From Desulfococcaceae bacterium HSG8 (lineage in GTDB: Bacteria > Desulfobacterota > Desulfobacteria > Desulfobacterales > 4be13), in NCBI GenBank assembly GCA_030378015.1, contig JAUCGG010000033.1, forward strand, positions 1-34,696: a stretch of 34,696 nucleotides of DNA. Direction: 5' to 3'. Positions 8,345-17,931 of the stretch are shown here, in pieces. The position numbers and the translations under genes were made by a program. The notes beneath the pieces are model-generated. The model was given only the letters and a program-made list of their open reading frames with translations. It was not told the DNA's origin and did not search any database. Numbering within the stretch: the stretch's first letter is position 1; each line of letters opens with the position of its first letter.

Positions 8345-11158
8345 ATGTCCAGAAAAAAGATTGATACTCAGACCAAAAAGCTCTTTCCGGACGAGCAACA
8401 AAACTTATTTGAGAAATCCTGCCAGGAAGAAATGGAAGAGCAGCGCAATAGACAAGTGGAATGCCTTGGCATGACGTTTGAGAACGATAAAAAACGCCGG
8501 GAGCATTTCCTGGAGAAGCTGCGAGAGAAACTCAAAGACCCCGAGTTTCGGAAGATTGAAGGGTTCCCGATTGGCGAGGATGAGGATATCCTGGCTTTGT
8601 CCGATCCGCCGTATTACACCGCTTGTCCGAATCCGTTTATTGAGGATTTCATCAAACAATACGGCAAGCCCTATGACCCAAATCTTCCTTATAGCCGACA
8701 ATCGTTTGCCGCAGACGTTAGCGAGGGACGTAGTGGAACGGTCTATGATGCCCACACATATCATACAAAAGTACCGCATAAGGCCATCATGCGGTACATA
8801 CTTCACTACACAAACCCCGGGGACGTCGTGCTGGACGGATTCGCAGGTACAGGAATGACCGGGGTAGCAGCTGGATTATGTGTGAATCCACAAACCGAAC
8901 TCAAGGATACGTTCCACGGCGAGCCAGGTGAGCGTAAATCCATTATTGCTGATATTTGCCCAGCAGCCACTTTTATTGCAGCAGGATACGCAAATAATTT
9001 ATCGCCCGACCACTTCAAAAGAGCTGCGGTTGACGTCCTTGGCAAAGCCGAGACGGAGATCGGGTGGATATACAAAACTCAGGATGACAAGAGCAATGCT
9101 GAGGAAATAATCTATACAATATGGTCCGATGTGTTTATATGTCCCGAATGTGCCAATGATGTGGTTTTCTGGGATGTTGCTTATGATCAGCAACAGATAT
9201 CCCTTAGAGATTCCTTCAATTGCAAGCAATGTGGATCTGTACTTTCAAAGCGTTCAATGGAAAGAAAGACCGAGGCCGTTTTTGACTCAGCTTTGGGAAA
9301 GGTCATTCAGAGCCCAAAGCAGGTCCCCGTTTGGTTGAGCGTTATTGGGAAGAGGGGCAGATACGAACGAGCCCCGAACCAAAGCGACCTTCAACTCCTG
9401 CGAAGAATCGATGAGTTCTCATGTGACGAGTTTTATCCCACTAATCGTATGATGAATGCTCAGGGGGAAGATCTGTGTTGGGGAGACAAATGGCGAGCGG
9501 GCACATCGAATTTCCAATACATCCATGAGCTATACACAAAGCGCAATCTGTCTGTTCTGGCTTCCCTTCATGCCCACGCTCGGTCGTTGAAGAGTGCTGA
9601 CGAGAGGCTCGCCGTTTTTTTCCTGATCTCATCCTACAATCTTGCTCACAGCAATAAGATGGCTCGGGTGATTTTCAAGAAGGGAGCAAAGAAACCGGTA
9701 TTGACTGGCTATCAAAGCGGGACACTCTATGTCAGTTCCCTATCCGTCGAGAAGAATATATTCCACGGTATCAAAAACACAAAGCTATCTGCGATTGGAA
9801 ATCTGCTTCAGTTGGATACAAGGAGCGGAATCATATCGACACAATCAGCTACCCAATTAAACTTCGTTCCTAGTAGCTCGGTGGATTACATTTTCACTGA
9901 TCCACCATTTGGCAACAACCTTGCGTATGCTGAACTCAACTTTCTCACAGAGGCATGGCTCAAGCTGTTTACAGCGACAAAGTCCGAAGCGATTGTAAGC
10001 AAGTATCAACACAAGAACCTGAACAATTATGGAAGCCTGATAACCGACACATTCAGCGAGTATTATCGTGTGTTGAAGCCAGGCAGATGGATTACAGTTG
10101 AATTCCATAATTCAAGGAATTCTGTCTGGAACATGATTCAAGAGAGCCTTTTGAAAGCCGGTTTTGTTGTTGCTGATGTACGGACGCTTGATAAGCAGCA
10201 GTCAGGCTTCAATGCAATCAATGCAGCTAAAGCGGTGAAACAAGACCTCGTCATTTCTGCCTACAAACCCAACGGTGGTCTCGAAAACCGTTTCAAACTC
10301 ATAGCTGGCTCTGAGGAGGGCGTCTGGGACTTCGTCCGCACACACCTAAAACAACTCCCGGTATTCGTCTCCAAGAACAGGCAAGCCGAAATCATTGCTG
10401 AACGCCAACACTTTCTGCTCTTCGACCGCATGGTGGCCTTCCACGTCCAGCGCGGCGTGACTGTCCCATTATCCGCGGCTGAGTTCTACGCCGGACTGGA
10501 ACAACGCTTTCCACCGCGCGAAGGTATGTATTTCTTACCCGACCAAGCGGCCGAGTACGACAAAAAGCGCATGACAGTCAAGGAGGTACTCCAACTCCAG
10601 CTTTTCGTCTCCGATGAAGCGTCAGCCATCCAGTGGCTCAGGCAGCAGCTCACCAAGAAACCACAGACCTTCCAGGAAATTCATCCGCAGTTCCTGAGAG
10701 AGATGGGCGGCTGGCAAAAGCATGAAAAGCCCCTGGAGCTTTCCTTACTGCTCGAACAAAACTTCCTGCGCTACGCCGCTAAGGGCGAAGTGCCCAGCCA
10801 GATTCACAGCTATCTCTCCTCGAACTTCAAGGAACTGCGCAACCTGTCCAAAGACGATCCGGCACTCAAGGCCAAGGCTAAGGACCGATGGTACGTCCCC
10901 GACCCAAACAAAGCTGGCGACCTTGAGAAGCTACGCGAACGATCCCTGCTCAGAGAGTTCGAAGATTACCGTGAATCAAAGCAGAAGCGTCTCAAGGTCT
11001 TTCGCCTTGAGGCCGTCCGCGCCGGGTTCAAAAAGGCATGGCAGGAACGCGACTACGCCACCATCATCACCGTGGCCCGCAAGATTCCTGAGAAGATTCT
11101 CCAGGAGGACCCCAAGCTTCTCATGTGGTATGACCAGGCAGTGACCAGAACAGGATAA
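8345..11158 (+). CDS. pglXI: BREX type 3 DNA methyltransferase PglXI
   Basis: A 937-aa amino-methyltransferase of the DUF1156-like, zinc-ribbon-containing type. SDPPYYTACPNPF is near 86-98, the SAM-binding motif DGFAGTG at 164-170, a CPEC...CKQC zinc ribbon spans about 266-296, and the catalytic TDPPFG is at 518-523. The last 280 residues are helical with no named domain and may contribute target recognition. In BREX the methylase marks host DNA and is needed for defence. The start follows gagagga-type Shine-Dalgarno sequence, 87 nt after the HNH gene. Base and codon use changes visibly near 10310: the first two thirds are more A+T-rich, the end richer in CTC/CCC codons, which suggests a mosaic origin. 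Confidence 0.85.
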   Translation: MSRKKIDTQTKKLFPDEQQNLFEKSCQEEMEEQRNRQVECLGMTFENDKKRREHFLEKLREKLKDPEFRKIEGFPIGEDEDILALSDPPYYTACPNPFIEDFIKQYGKPYDPNLPYSRQSFAADVSEGRSGTVYDAHTYHTKVPHKAIMRYILHYTNPGDVVLDGFAGTGMTGVAAGLCVNPQTELKDTFHGEPGERKSIIADICPAATFIAAGYANNLSPDHFKRAAVDVLGKAETEIGWIYKTQDDKSNAEEIIYTIWSDVFICPECANDVVFWDVAYDQQQISLRDSFNCKQCGSVLSKRSMERKTEAVFDSALGKVIQSPKQVPVWLSVIGKRGRYERAPNQSDLQLLRRIDEFSCDEFYPTNRMMNAQGEDLCWGDKWRAGTSNFQYIHELYTKRNLSVLASLHAHARSLKSADERLAVFFLISSYNLAHSNKMARVIFKKGAKKPVLTGYQSGTLYVSSLSVEKNIFHGIKNTKLSAIGNLLQLDTRSGIISTQSATQLNFVPSSSVDYIFTDPPFGNNLAYAELNFLTEAWLKLFTATKSEAIVSKYQHKNLNNYGSLITDTFSEYYRVLKPGRWITVEFHNSRNSVWNMIQESLLKAGFVVADVRTLDKQQSGFNAINAAKAVKQDLVISAYKPNGGLENRFKLIAGSEEGVWDFVRTHLKQLPVFVSKNRQAEIIAERQHFLLFDRMVAFHVQRGVTVPLSAAEFYAGLEQRFPPREGMYFLPDQAAEYDKKRMTVKEVLQLQLFVSDEASAIQWLRQQLTKKPQTFQEIHPQFLREMGGWQKHEKPLELSLLLEQNFLRYAAKGEVPSQIHSYLSSNFKELRNLSKDDPALKAKAKDRWYVPDPNKAGDLEKLRERSLLREFEDYRESKQKRLKVFRLEAVRAGFKKAWQERDYATIITVARKIPEKILQEDPKLLMWYDQAVTRTG

Positions 11159-11164
11159 ATACAA

Positions 11165-12247
11165 ATGACAAAAAAAAATACGGTTGACATCAAAATACGG
11201 CGCCTGCAAATTGCCAATTATAAGGGAATTGACGAACTTGATCTGTATTTTCCCCGGCCAAAGATGCCTGATGATCCAGACGTTGTGGTCATGGGAAGTC
11301 GTAACGGGTTAGGGAAGACATCTGTACTTGAATGCTGTGCGCTGCTTCTGATTGGATTATCCGGTCGAGAGTACATGTTCAAACTTAGCCGAGGCGGTTA
11401 TCTGCCTGTTGATATGCCGGAAATGATAATCCGTGCAGGCGCTTCCATTGCTCAGATAGAAGGAGAAATTGTCATAGGAGATATGACAATTATCCTGGGG
11501 ATTGCGATTCACAAATCAGGAACAGTAAAGATCAAGAACAAACCTGAGCAGAATGTACAAGAACTTCTTGGCCGGGATGAAACGGATATTGTTGAAAACT
11601 TTATATCCACTGTCGGAGGCATGAGCCCAGATCCACTGCTATCTGAGTATTTTCTCTATTTCCACAGCTATAGAAAAGTACAGGAAGGCAACCCTGAACT
11701 CGGCATGATGGTTGAAAGAGGAAATATCCGCCATCGTGTGGGCTACGGCCCAGGCTACGGAGTTCCGATGAGCACTTTCAAACTGCGAATTCTTCACTCT
11801 CTGATGAGCCGGGCAAAGCTCTTTGAAGATTGGAGTGATGAGCAATCAGAAGACGTCCTGACAAAACTGAATGAATTTGTGAAACGCTATGCCGGAGGAA
11901 CAATACAAAAACTTCGCCCTTCAGCAGATAATACTGTAGATTTTCGAATTCATCCTGTTGACGGCGGATCATCGTTTACATTTGACGGATTGAGTTCGGG
12001 TCAAAAGGAGATTATCGCCACCCTGTTTCTTATTTGGTATCAGACAAGAGACAAGCCTGGTGTAGTGCTCATTGACGAGCCGGAGTTGCATCTGAACCCG
12101 GAATGGCACCGGGATTTTATCAGACAGATCAGTAAAATAGCACCGAAAAACCAATATATTATAGCCACTCATTCAGAAGATGTCTTTGATTCCGTAGATG
12201 AAGATCAAAGGTTTCTTCTCCAAAATTCCACCGGGAGCAAATCATGA
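11165..12247 (+). CDS. ABC-type ATPase, PARIS AriA-like, nested in BREX
   Basis: A 360-aa SMC/RecF-like ATPase. Walker A GSRNGLGKTS is at 44-53, the signature LSSGQKE at 276-282, Walker B VVLIDEPELHL at 300-310 and the H-switch ATHSED at 334-339. It begins only 6 nt after the pglXI stop. Its last codons overlap the next gene by ATGA, so the two are translationally coupled. The partner is a DUF4435 protein; an ATPase plus DUF4435 pair is the signature of PARIS (AriA-AriB), which responds to phage anti-restriction proteins. At 360 aa it is shorter than the AriA proteins I recall, so PARIS-like is the limit of the claim. Other ATPase-TOPRIM systems (OLD, Gabija) are less likely because the TOPRIM part is a separate DUF4435 protein. 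Confidence 0.75.
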   Translation: MTKKNTVDIKIRRLQIANYKGIDELDLYFPRPKMPDDPDVVVMGSRNGLGKTSVLECCALLLIGLSGREYMFKLSRGGYLPVDMPEMIIRAGASIAQIEGEIVIGDMTIILGIAIHKSGTVKIKNKPEQNVQELLGRDETDIVENFISTVGGMSPDPLLSEYFLYFHSYRKVQEGNPELGMMVERGNIRHRVGYGPGYGVPMSTFKLRILHSLMSRAKLFEDWSDEQSEDVLTKLNEFVKRYAGGTIQKLRPSADNTVDFRIHPVDGGSSFTFDGLSSGQKEIIATLFLIWYQTRDKPGVVLIDEPELHLNPEWHRDFIRQISKIAPKNQYIIATHSEDVFDSVDEDQRFLLQNSTGSKS

Positions 12248-13128
12248 TTCAGGTTGCCAAAGGAATTCGTCCGGAGGAAGTCAGGCAGCGCAGCCGACAT
12301 GTTCTGTTTGTTGAAGGAAGTGGAAGTGATTCTTTCGATCCCCGGATTATTGGTGAACTTTTCAACGGGATGATAAGGATCGAACCGCTTGGTGCATCTT
12401 ATAGCGTAAAAAGCGTTGCTGAAGCACTGCACCCGTTTCATCCAACCTACTACTTCCTGGTTGACAGAGACCATCATCATGATGACGATATAGTCAATCA
12501 CTACTGGGATAACTTTCCTGATCCGAAAACACATAATCTGCTGGTCTGGAAATATCAAGAAATTGAAAACTATTTCCTTGAACCTGACTATCTGGTATAT
12601 TCCGATTTCCTCGTACTAGGCAGAAATGCGCTGGAAGATAAAATCAGACTGTTATGTCAGCAACGTCTTTATCTGGATGTAGCAAACCATGTGATTGTTT
12701 CAATTCGGGAAGAACTGAAAAAGAACTGGATTCAGAAATTCACAAATCCTGCTGAGTTCAGCACTCGGGACCAGGCACTTATTAAGTTGCATAACACTGA
12801 TGCATTCGAAACTTTCAAAAGCGATGTTGCAATTGACAAAGATGATATCGAGCGTCGCTTTGATGACATTCTCAACATCATGACAAACGGGTCCGAGCAA
12901 CTGGAATTCGGAAAAGGAAAATGGTTGGAGATGATCCAGGGAAAAAAAGTATTCTCGCAGGTTATTAATTCCAATTGTTTCAGAGTAAAAAATTTGGAAG
13001 GCAATCTCTTACAAGGTAAAGACAAAATCAATCAGGTCGCAAAGAATCTGCTACGAAAGGAAATTGCGAAACAGCCAGATGATTTTCAGAAACTAAAGAC
13101 TCTTGTCGAGGATCGGCTTAGTTCTTAA
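12244..13128 (+). CDS. DUF4435 TOPRIM-like protein, PARIS AriB-like
   Basis: A 294-aa protein with the TOPRIM-like pattern of DUF4435: an early glutamate in VLFVEGSGS (Glu24), an acidic strand FLVDRD at 71-76 followed by a His/Asp run, and the EIENYFLEP motif at 106-114. The C-terminal half is mostly helical. In PARIS the DUF4435 subunit is the toxic effector released from the ATPase after sensing an anti-restriction protein. The ATG overlaps the ATPase stop (ATGA) and the stop overlaps the brxHII start (TAATG). The gene is therefore stitched into the BREX transcript on both sides. Toxicity and nuclease activity are inferred from the family. Confidence 0.75.
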   Translation: MIQVAKGIRPEEVRQRSRHVLFVEGSGSDSFDPRIIGELFNGMIRIEPLGASYSVKSVAEALHPFHPTYYFLVDRDHHHDDDIVNHYWDNFPDPKTHNLLVWKYQEIENYFLEPDYLVYSDFLVLGRNALEDKIRLLCQQRLYLDVANHVIVSIREELKKNWIQKFTNPAEFSTRDQALIKLHNTDAFETFKSDVAIDKDDIERRFDDILNIMTNGSEQLEFGKGKWLEMIQGKKVFSQVINSNCFRVKNLEGNLLQGKDKINQVAKNLLRKEIAKQPDDFQKLKTLVEDRLSS

Positions 13129-15932
13129 TGATAAAGACAGATGCAAACAACTGGTACTACAGCCCTGCCCACGGGCAGCTTTGTCAGGTCATCGAAACCC
13201 GGACCCTCTGGGGCAATACGACCTGCCGCATCTGGCTGCCCGGTTCGGACTCGGTAGTGCATATTCCGGCAGCCGATCTTAATCTGCCAGAGGACACCGC
13301 AGCCAGCACACCTGCGCAAATCACCTACATTGCCGCTGCTGCCAAGGTAGCCGATGCACTCACCCGGGACGTCCTGCTTGGGCCTGTCGAATCCTCTGTT
13401 ATTCCCCTTCCTCATCAGATCAGGGCGCTGTCCCGGGCGATTTCCAGGGACCGGATACGCTATCTTTTAGCCGACGAAGTCGGTCTCGGGAAAACCATCG
13501 AAGCAGGCCTGATCATGCGGGAACTCAAACTCCGTGGTCTGGTCACACGCACCCTGGTCATTGCACCCAAAGGTTTGGTTACGCAATGGATAGCCGAGAT
13601 GCAGACGCATTTCGGAGAAGATTTCCGGCTGCTCATCCCCAGTGATTTTTCTGCTTACCGGCGTATATCCCGGGAAGAGAATATGTGGCGGAGCCATGAT
13701 CAGATTATCTGTTCCATGGATTCCGTCAAACCAATGGACAAACGGCGCGGATGGTCCCAGGCTCAGATAGCCGAATACAACCGCGAACGATTCGAAGACC
13801 TGATTGCCGCCGGATGGGATCTCGTCATCGTGGACGAAGCGCACCGCCTTGGCGGAAGCACAGATCAGGTCGCACGATTCAAACTTGGCCAGGGACTGGC
13901 AGAGGCAGCCCCCTATCTCCTGATGCTCTCCGCCACACCGCACCAGGGAAAGACCGATGCTTTTCACCGCCTGGTCTCCCTTATTGATTCCCAGGCTTTC
14001 CCGGATGTGGCCAGTGTCAGTCGTGCCCGGGTTCAGCCCTACGTTATCCGCACCGAGAAACGCCAGGCCATTGACGCTGATGGCAAGCCGCTCTTCAAAC
14101 CCCGGCGCACATTGCTTGCCCCGGTCACATGGGAAGAACGGCATCGGGATCAGGAACTTCTTTACGAAGCTGTCACGGAATACGTCCGGCAGGGCTACAA
14201 CCAGGCCATGAAGGAGAAGCGAAGCTATATCGGCTTTCTCATGATCCTCATGCAGCGTCTTGTTGTGTCCAGCACAGCAGCGATCAGCACCACTCTTGAA
14301 CGACGTCTGGAAATATTGGAAGCCCCACAGGAACAGATGAGTCTGTTCCCGGACTATTCAGAAGAAGATTGGGCGGATCTGGACGGACAGGAACAGATCG
14401 AAACCCTGCTCAAGACACGCTTGAATGCCGTGAAGAATGAGCGCGCCGAGGTAAAATTACTCCTCAAGGCTTCGCGGCGCTGTGAGCAATCGGGCCCCGA
14501 TGCCAAGGCCGAGTCTTTACTGGACTGGATTTACCGCCTGCAGCAGGAAGAAAGCGACCCGGACCTTAAAGTCCTCGTGTTCACGGAATTCGTGCCCACC
14601 CAGGAAATGCTCAGGCAATTCCTGGGTGATCGAGGCTTCCCAGTGGTCTGCCTGAACGGCTCCATGAACATGGATGACCGCAGGCGTGTCCAGGAATCGT
14701 TCGCAGGGGATGCGCGTATTTTGATTTCTACAGATGCAGGCGGCGAAGGCCTGAATCTTCAATTCTGTCATGTGGTGATCAACTACGATATCCCCTGGAA
14801 CCCGATGCGGCTCGAACAACGCATCGGACGCGTAGACCGCATTGGCCAGAACCATGTTGTACGCGCTGTAAACTTCGTGTTTAACAGCTCCGTGGAGCAC
14901 CGTGTGCAGGAGGTGTTGGAAGAAAAACTGGCTGTTATCCTCGACGAGTTTGGCATTGACAAGACCGGTGATGTGCTTGATTCGGAACAGGCCGGACAGC
15001 TTTTCGACGACCTTTATGTGGAAGCCATCCTTCATCCGGAAGCCGTGGAGTCGTCTGTGGATGCGGTTGTTTCCCGAATCCACGACCAAGCCAGGAAAGC
15101 ACAGGAAAGCTCTTCGGTACTCGGAACGGTCGGGGAACTGGAACCCGGTGAAGCACAAGGTCTGATGACCCACCCCCTGCCGCATTGGGTGGAAAGCATG
15201 ACCGTGAGTTACCTCCAGGCAAACAGCGGCCGGGCAGAAAAGAAGCAAGGTGTGTGGGACCTTGAGTGGCCGGACGGCGAGATATTTTCGAATATTGTTT
15301 TCATAGGAAAAGATGCCGAGGATATTCCAACCGCTCGCCATCTGACACTGGAGGACAGCAGGATTCGCGGTCTGGCAATGAGTTTGCCACGGGTGGCAAA
15401 GGGACAGCCGATACCATCTGTCTTTATTCCGGGAGTTGCGGATGAAGTCACAGGTTTCTGGTCTCTGTGGGGAATCACCATCCACACAGATGACTGGAAT
15501 CAACAGCGGATATTGCCCGTTTTCCTGCATGATGACGGCCGGGTACTCATGCCTAGCGCTCGCCATATCTGGAACCAATTACTGACGGTTTCTCCAAGTA
15601 TTCATGGTCATCTCGCGGGCGATCCTGCACGTAATGCATTTGATCAGGTCATGAAAGTTGCAGAAAAGCAGGGAAAGGCAATCTACGACGAGCTTGCCCA
15701 AATCCACCGGGAACGTCTGACCCGTGAACGTGACAAGAAAGCTTATGCCTTTGCCGCACGGCGCAGAGCCGTGGAACGTATCGGGCTGCCGCAAGTTCGG
15801 GATCACCGACTGGTCCTCCTGGATCGGGAGGAGCGCGAATGGCATGCGCAACTGGAACGTAGAACTCAGGTTATCCCGGAAATGGTACCTCTTCTCCTGA
15901 TCCATTTGGAAAGAGGAAGTGCTGATGGATAG
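13128..15932 (+). CDS. brxHII: BREX type 3 helicase BrxHII (SNF2-like)
   Basis: A 934-aa superfamily 2 helicase/translocase of the SNF2/RapA-like type. Motif I DEVGLGKT is at 116-123, DEAH (IVDEAHRL) at about 237-244, motif III SATPHQGK near 268-275, the second lobe VFTEF near 483 and motif VI QRIGRVDRIGQ at about 563-573. A roughly 330-residue C-terminal extension follows, as in other BREX and DISARM helicases. It probably moves along DNA for the defence complex. The ATG shares one base with the preceding stop (TAATG), and the end overlaps pglZ. All helicase motifs are present and the frame is intact. Confidence 0.9.
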   Translation: MIKTDANNWYYSPAHGQLCQVIETRTLWGNTTCRIWLPGSDSVVHIPAADLNLPEDTAASTPAQITYIAAAAKVADALTRDVLLGPVESSVIPLPHQIRALSRAISRDRIRYLLADEVGLGKTIEAGLIMRELKLRGLVTRTLVIAPKGLVTQWIAEMQTHFGEDFRLLIPSDFSAYRRISREENMWRSHDQIICSMDSVKPMDKRRGWSQAQIAEYNRERFEDLIAAGWDLVIVDEAHRLGGSTDQVARFKLGQGLAEAAPYLLMLSATPHQGKTDAFHRLVSLIDSQAFPDVASVSRARVQPYVIRTEKRQAIDADGKPLFKPRRTLLAPVTWEERHRDQELLYEAVTEYVRQGYNQAMKEKRSYIGFLMILMQRLVVSSTAAISTTLERRLEILEAPQEQMSLFPDYSEEDWADLDGQEQIETLLKTRLNAVKNERAEVKLLLKASRRCEQSGPDAKAESLLDWIYRLQQEESDPDLKVLVFTEFVPTQEMLRQFLGDRGFPVVCLNGSMNMDDRRRVQESFAGDARILISTDAGGEGLNLQFCHVVINYDIPWNPMRLEQRIGRVDRIGQNHVVRAVNFVFNSSVEHRVQEVLEEKLAVILDEFGIDKTGDVLDSEQAGQLFDDLYVEAILHPEAVESSVDAVVSRIHDQARKAQESSSVLGTVGELEPGEAQGLMTHPLPHWVESMTVSYLQANSGRAEKKQGVWDLEWPDGEIFSNIVFIGKDAEDIPTARHLTLEDSRIRGLAMSLPRVAKGQPIPSVFIPGVADEVTGFWSLWGITIHTDDWNQQRILPVFLHDDGRVLMPSARHIWNQLLTVSPSIHGHLAGDPARNAFDQVMKVAEKQGKAIYDELAQIHRERLTRERDKKAYAFAARRRAVERIGLPQVRDHRLVLLDREEREWHAQLERRTQVIPEMVPLLLIHLERGSADG

Positions 15933-17931
15933 TTGGCGTGACCGGATTCTGAAGGAATTCACTCCCCAGGTTGCCCGCCTGACGCTGGCGGCAGATCCAG
16001 ATGGTCTTCTCCTGGAAGAAGGTATTCTGCACGGGATTCGTGAGCGGGGTTTCGAACTGATTCCTTTCGAGGATCACGTCGCATTCCGCTACGCCTACGA
16101 ATCTAAATTCCGCTCTCGATGGGACCACGGTGAATACACTGACTTGGTGGTCGTATTGAGAGCGCCGTCAAGCCGCCTGGACTATCTTCCCTACGATCTC
16201 TTGCAGGCAGGCCGAAGACTATCTTTCAATCTCGGAGACCTGTTCCCCAATCTGAGTTACCCGGTGGTTGATGCGTTGGATCGTGGAAACCTTGATGCCC
16301 TCTTTCGTGCTCAGATCCGGCATACGCCAGGTAACATGGGTGATAACGCGACAAAGGAATTCGCGCTGCGCCATGTATTTGAGATTGCACCTGAGCTTAT
16401 AAAGCAGCCGTCCGATCTTCTGCGTGTCTTGCTGCGCCGTCACTACCGGGATCAGCGGATACCTGCCGCCCTTGATCAACATTTTATCCAGGTGCTGAGG
16501 CAGAACGGGCGGTTCGAAGAGTGGCCGCTCGACAAAATCATTCCCGACCGCGAGGCATTCTTTGCCTTCCTGCAAGAGCGTTGGCCGGTTTTCCTGGATC
16601 ATGTGGCTGCCCAGGGACAACCAAAGACAATGAGCGAAGACAAATCAGCTTACGGACTGCAATATTCAGGCCCGTCAGACCTGCCCTTCGACCACGATGA
16701 TGTCCGCGTTTACATGGACAACCTGTTCATCGAAGGGCTGCTTCATTCAGTGTCTCACGATAACGCCGGTGATCTGACCTCGACCTGGATCGGATTTGGT
16801 ATCCGGACTGATCCGGCAAAAGATCGCCAGCGCAGACTGGACCGGTTGATCAAGGCGATCCGGGGTACTATTCCCACAAGGGATGCCAGGCACACGGAGT
16901 GGTTTCGCTTTGGGTACGCCTATGCCGAAATCAGCGTACTCGAACACGAGTTGGGCAGTGGATTGTCAAGTGATGCAAAGGAGCGTATCGCATCCCTTCG
17001 CTTATCAGTTTATCCGGCATTCCTCACATGGGTTCAGGACCGGTTTGCTGGTCTGCATAATCAGCCTCCTGTGCCGCCGGCAATGATTCATCACATCCCG
17101 AGGATGTTGGCCAGGAAAATCAGCGACTCACGCGAAAAAAAAGCCGCGTTTCTGCTGCTGGATGGTCTGGCCCTGGACCAGTGGATTGTCTTACGTGACA
17201 TACTGCAATCTCAAAGGCAAAACTTACGTTTCCGCGAAAGCGCCGTGTTTGCATGGATACCCACCATCACGTCAGTGTCCAGGCAGGCTGCCTTTGCCGG
17301 TAAGCCGCCGATTTACTTCCCCGCGAGTATCAACACCACGAACAAGGAACAATCCCTGTGGACCCGGTTTTGGGCGGATCAGGGAATGACAGGACCCGCA
17401 GCCTACGCAAGGAGACTTGGAGACGGGGACATCAAGAAGGTTGGCGATATCTTGTCGCACCCTAAGATTCGTGTTGCAGGGCTTGTTATCAACAAGGTTG
17501 ACAAGATTATGCACGGCATGGAACTGGGTGCCGCCGGTATGCATAATCAAGTGCGCCAGTGGGCTATGCAGGGCTTTCTATCCGATCTTATTGACATTCT
17601 TCTCGACCAAGGCTTTCAGATTTTCCTGACTTCCGACCATGGAAACATCGAGGCAAAAGGCTGCGGGCGACCGGCTGAAGGTGCGGTCGCGGATATACGG
17701 GGCGAACGTGTTCGCGTGTATTCAGATGATCTGTTGCGGGCAGCGGTCAAGGAACGCTTTCCAGATGCCATAGAATGGCCGTCGTTCGGCCTGCCGGATG
17801 ATTATCGCGCCCTGCTGGCTCCGTATCAAAAGGCATTCATTCGCGATAGTGAAACCATTGTCGCCCACGGCGGAATATCTATCGAAGAACTGATCGTCCC
17901 CCTGGTTCAAATCGAACGGAGGGAGGCATGA
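15925..17931 (+). CDS. pglZ: BREX alkaline-phosphatase-like protein PglZ
   Basis: A 668-aa protein with a C-terminal PglZ domain of the alkaline phosphatase superfamily. The first metal-site strand is LLLDGLALDQW (Asp413) and the second metal site TSDHGN (Asp571, His572). A downstream histidine lies in VAHGGISIEELIVP (His648). The N-terminal 380 residues are a poorly conserved helical region. PglZ is the hallmark of BREX, but its substrate is unknown. The ATG at 15925 is preferred because agagga lies 8 nt upstream; a GTG at 15919 is possible. It overlaps brxHII by 8 nt and brxA by 4 nt. Confidence 0.92.
   Translation: MDSWRDRILKEFTPQVARLTLAADPDGLLLEEGILHGIRERGFELIPFEDHVAFRYAYESKFRSRWDHGEYTDLVVVLRAPSSRLDYLPYDLLQAGRRLSFNLGDLFPNLSYPVVDALDRGNLDALFRAQIRHTPGNMGDNATKEFALRHVFEIAPELIKQPSDLLRVLLRRHYRDQRIPAALDQHFIQVLRQNGRFEEWPLDKIIPDREAFFAFLQERWPVFLDHVAAQGQPKTMSEDKSAYGLQYSGPSDLPFDHDDVRVYMDNLFIEGLLHSVSHDNAGDLTSTWIGFGIRTDPAKDRQRRLDRLIKAIRGTIPTRDARHTEWFRFGYAYAEISVLEHELGSGLSSDAKERIASLRLSVYPAFLTWVQDRFAGLHNQPPVPPAMIHHIPRMLARKISDSREKKAAFLLLDGLALDQWIVLRDILQSQRQNLRFRESAVFAWIPTITSVSRQAAFAGKPPIYFPASINTTNKEQSLWTRFWADQGMTGPAAYARRLGDGDIKKVGDILSHPKIRVAGLVINKVDKIMHGMELGAAGMHNQVRQWAMQGFLSDLIDILLDQGFQIFLTSDHGNIEAKGCGRPAEGAVADIRGERVRVYSDDLLRAAVKERFPDAIEWPSFGLPDDYRALLAPYQKAFIRDSETIVAHGGISIEELIVPLVQIERREA

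Noticed and set aside
13467..14144. 225-codon open frame on the minus strand
   Set aside because: Antisense shadow of the first helicase lobe of brxHII.
14517..15578. 353-codon open frame on the minus strand
   Set aside because: It lies wholly antisense to brxHII, whose helicase motifs are clear; the translation shows no domain and no ribosome site.
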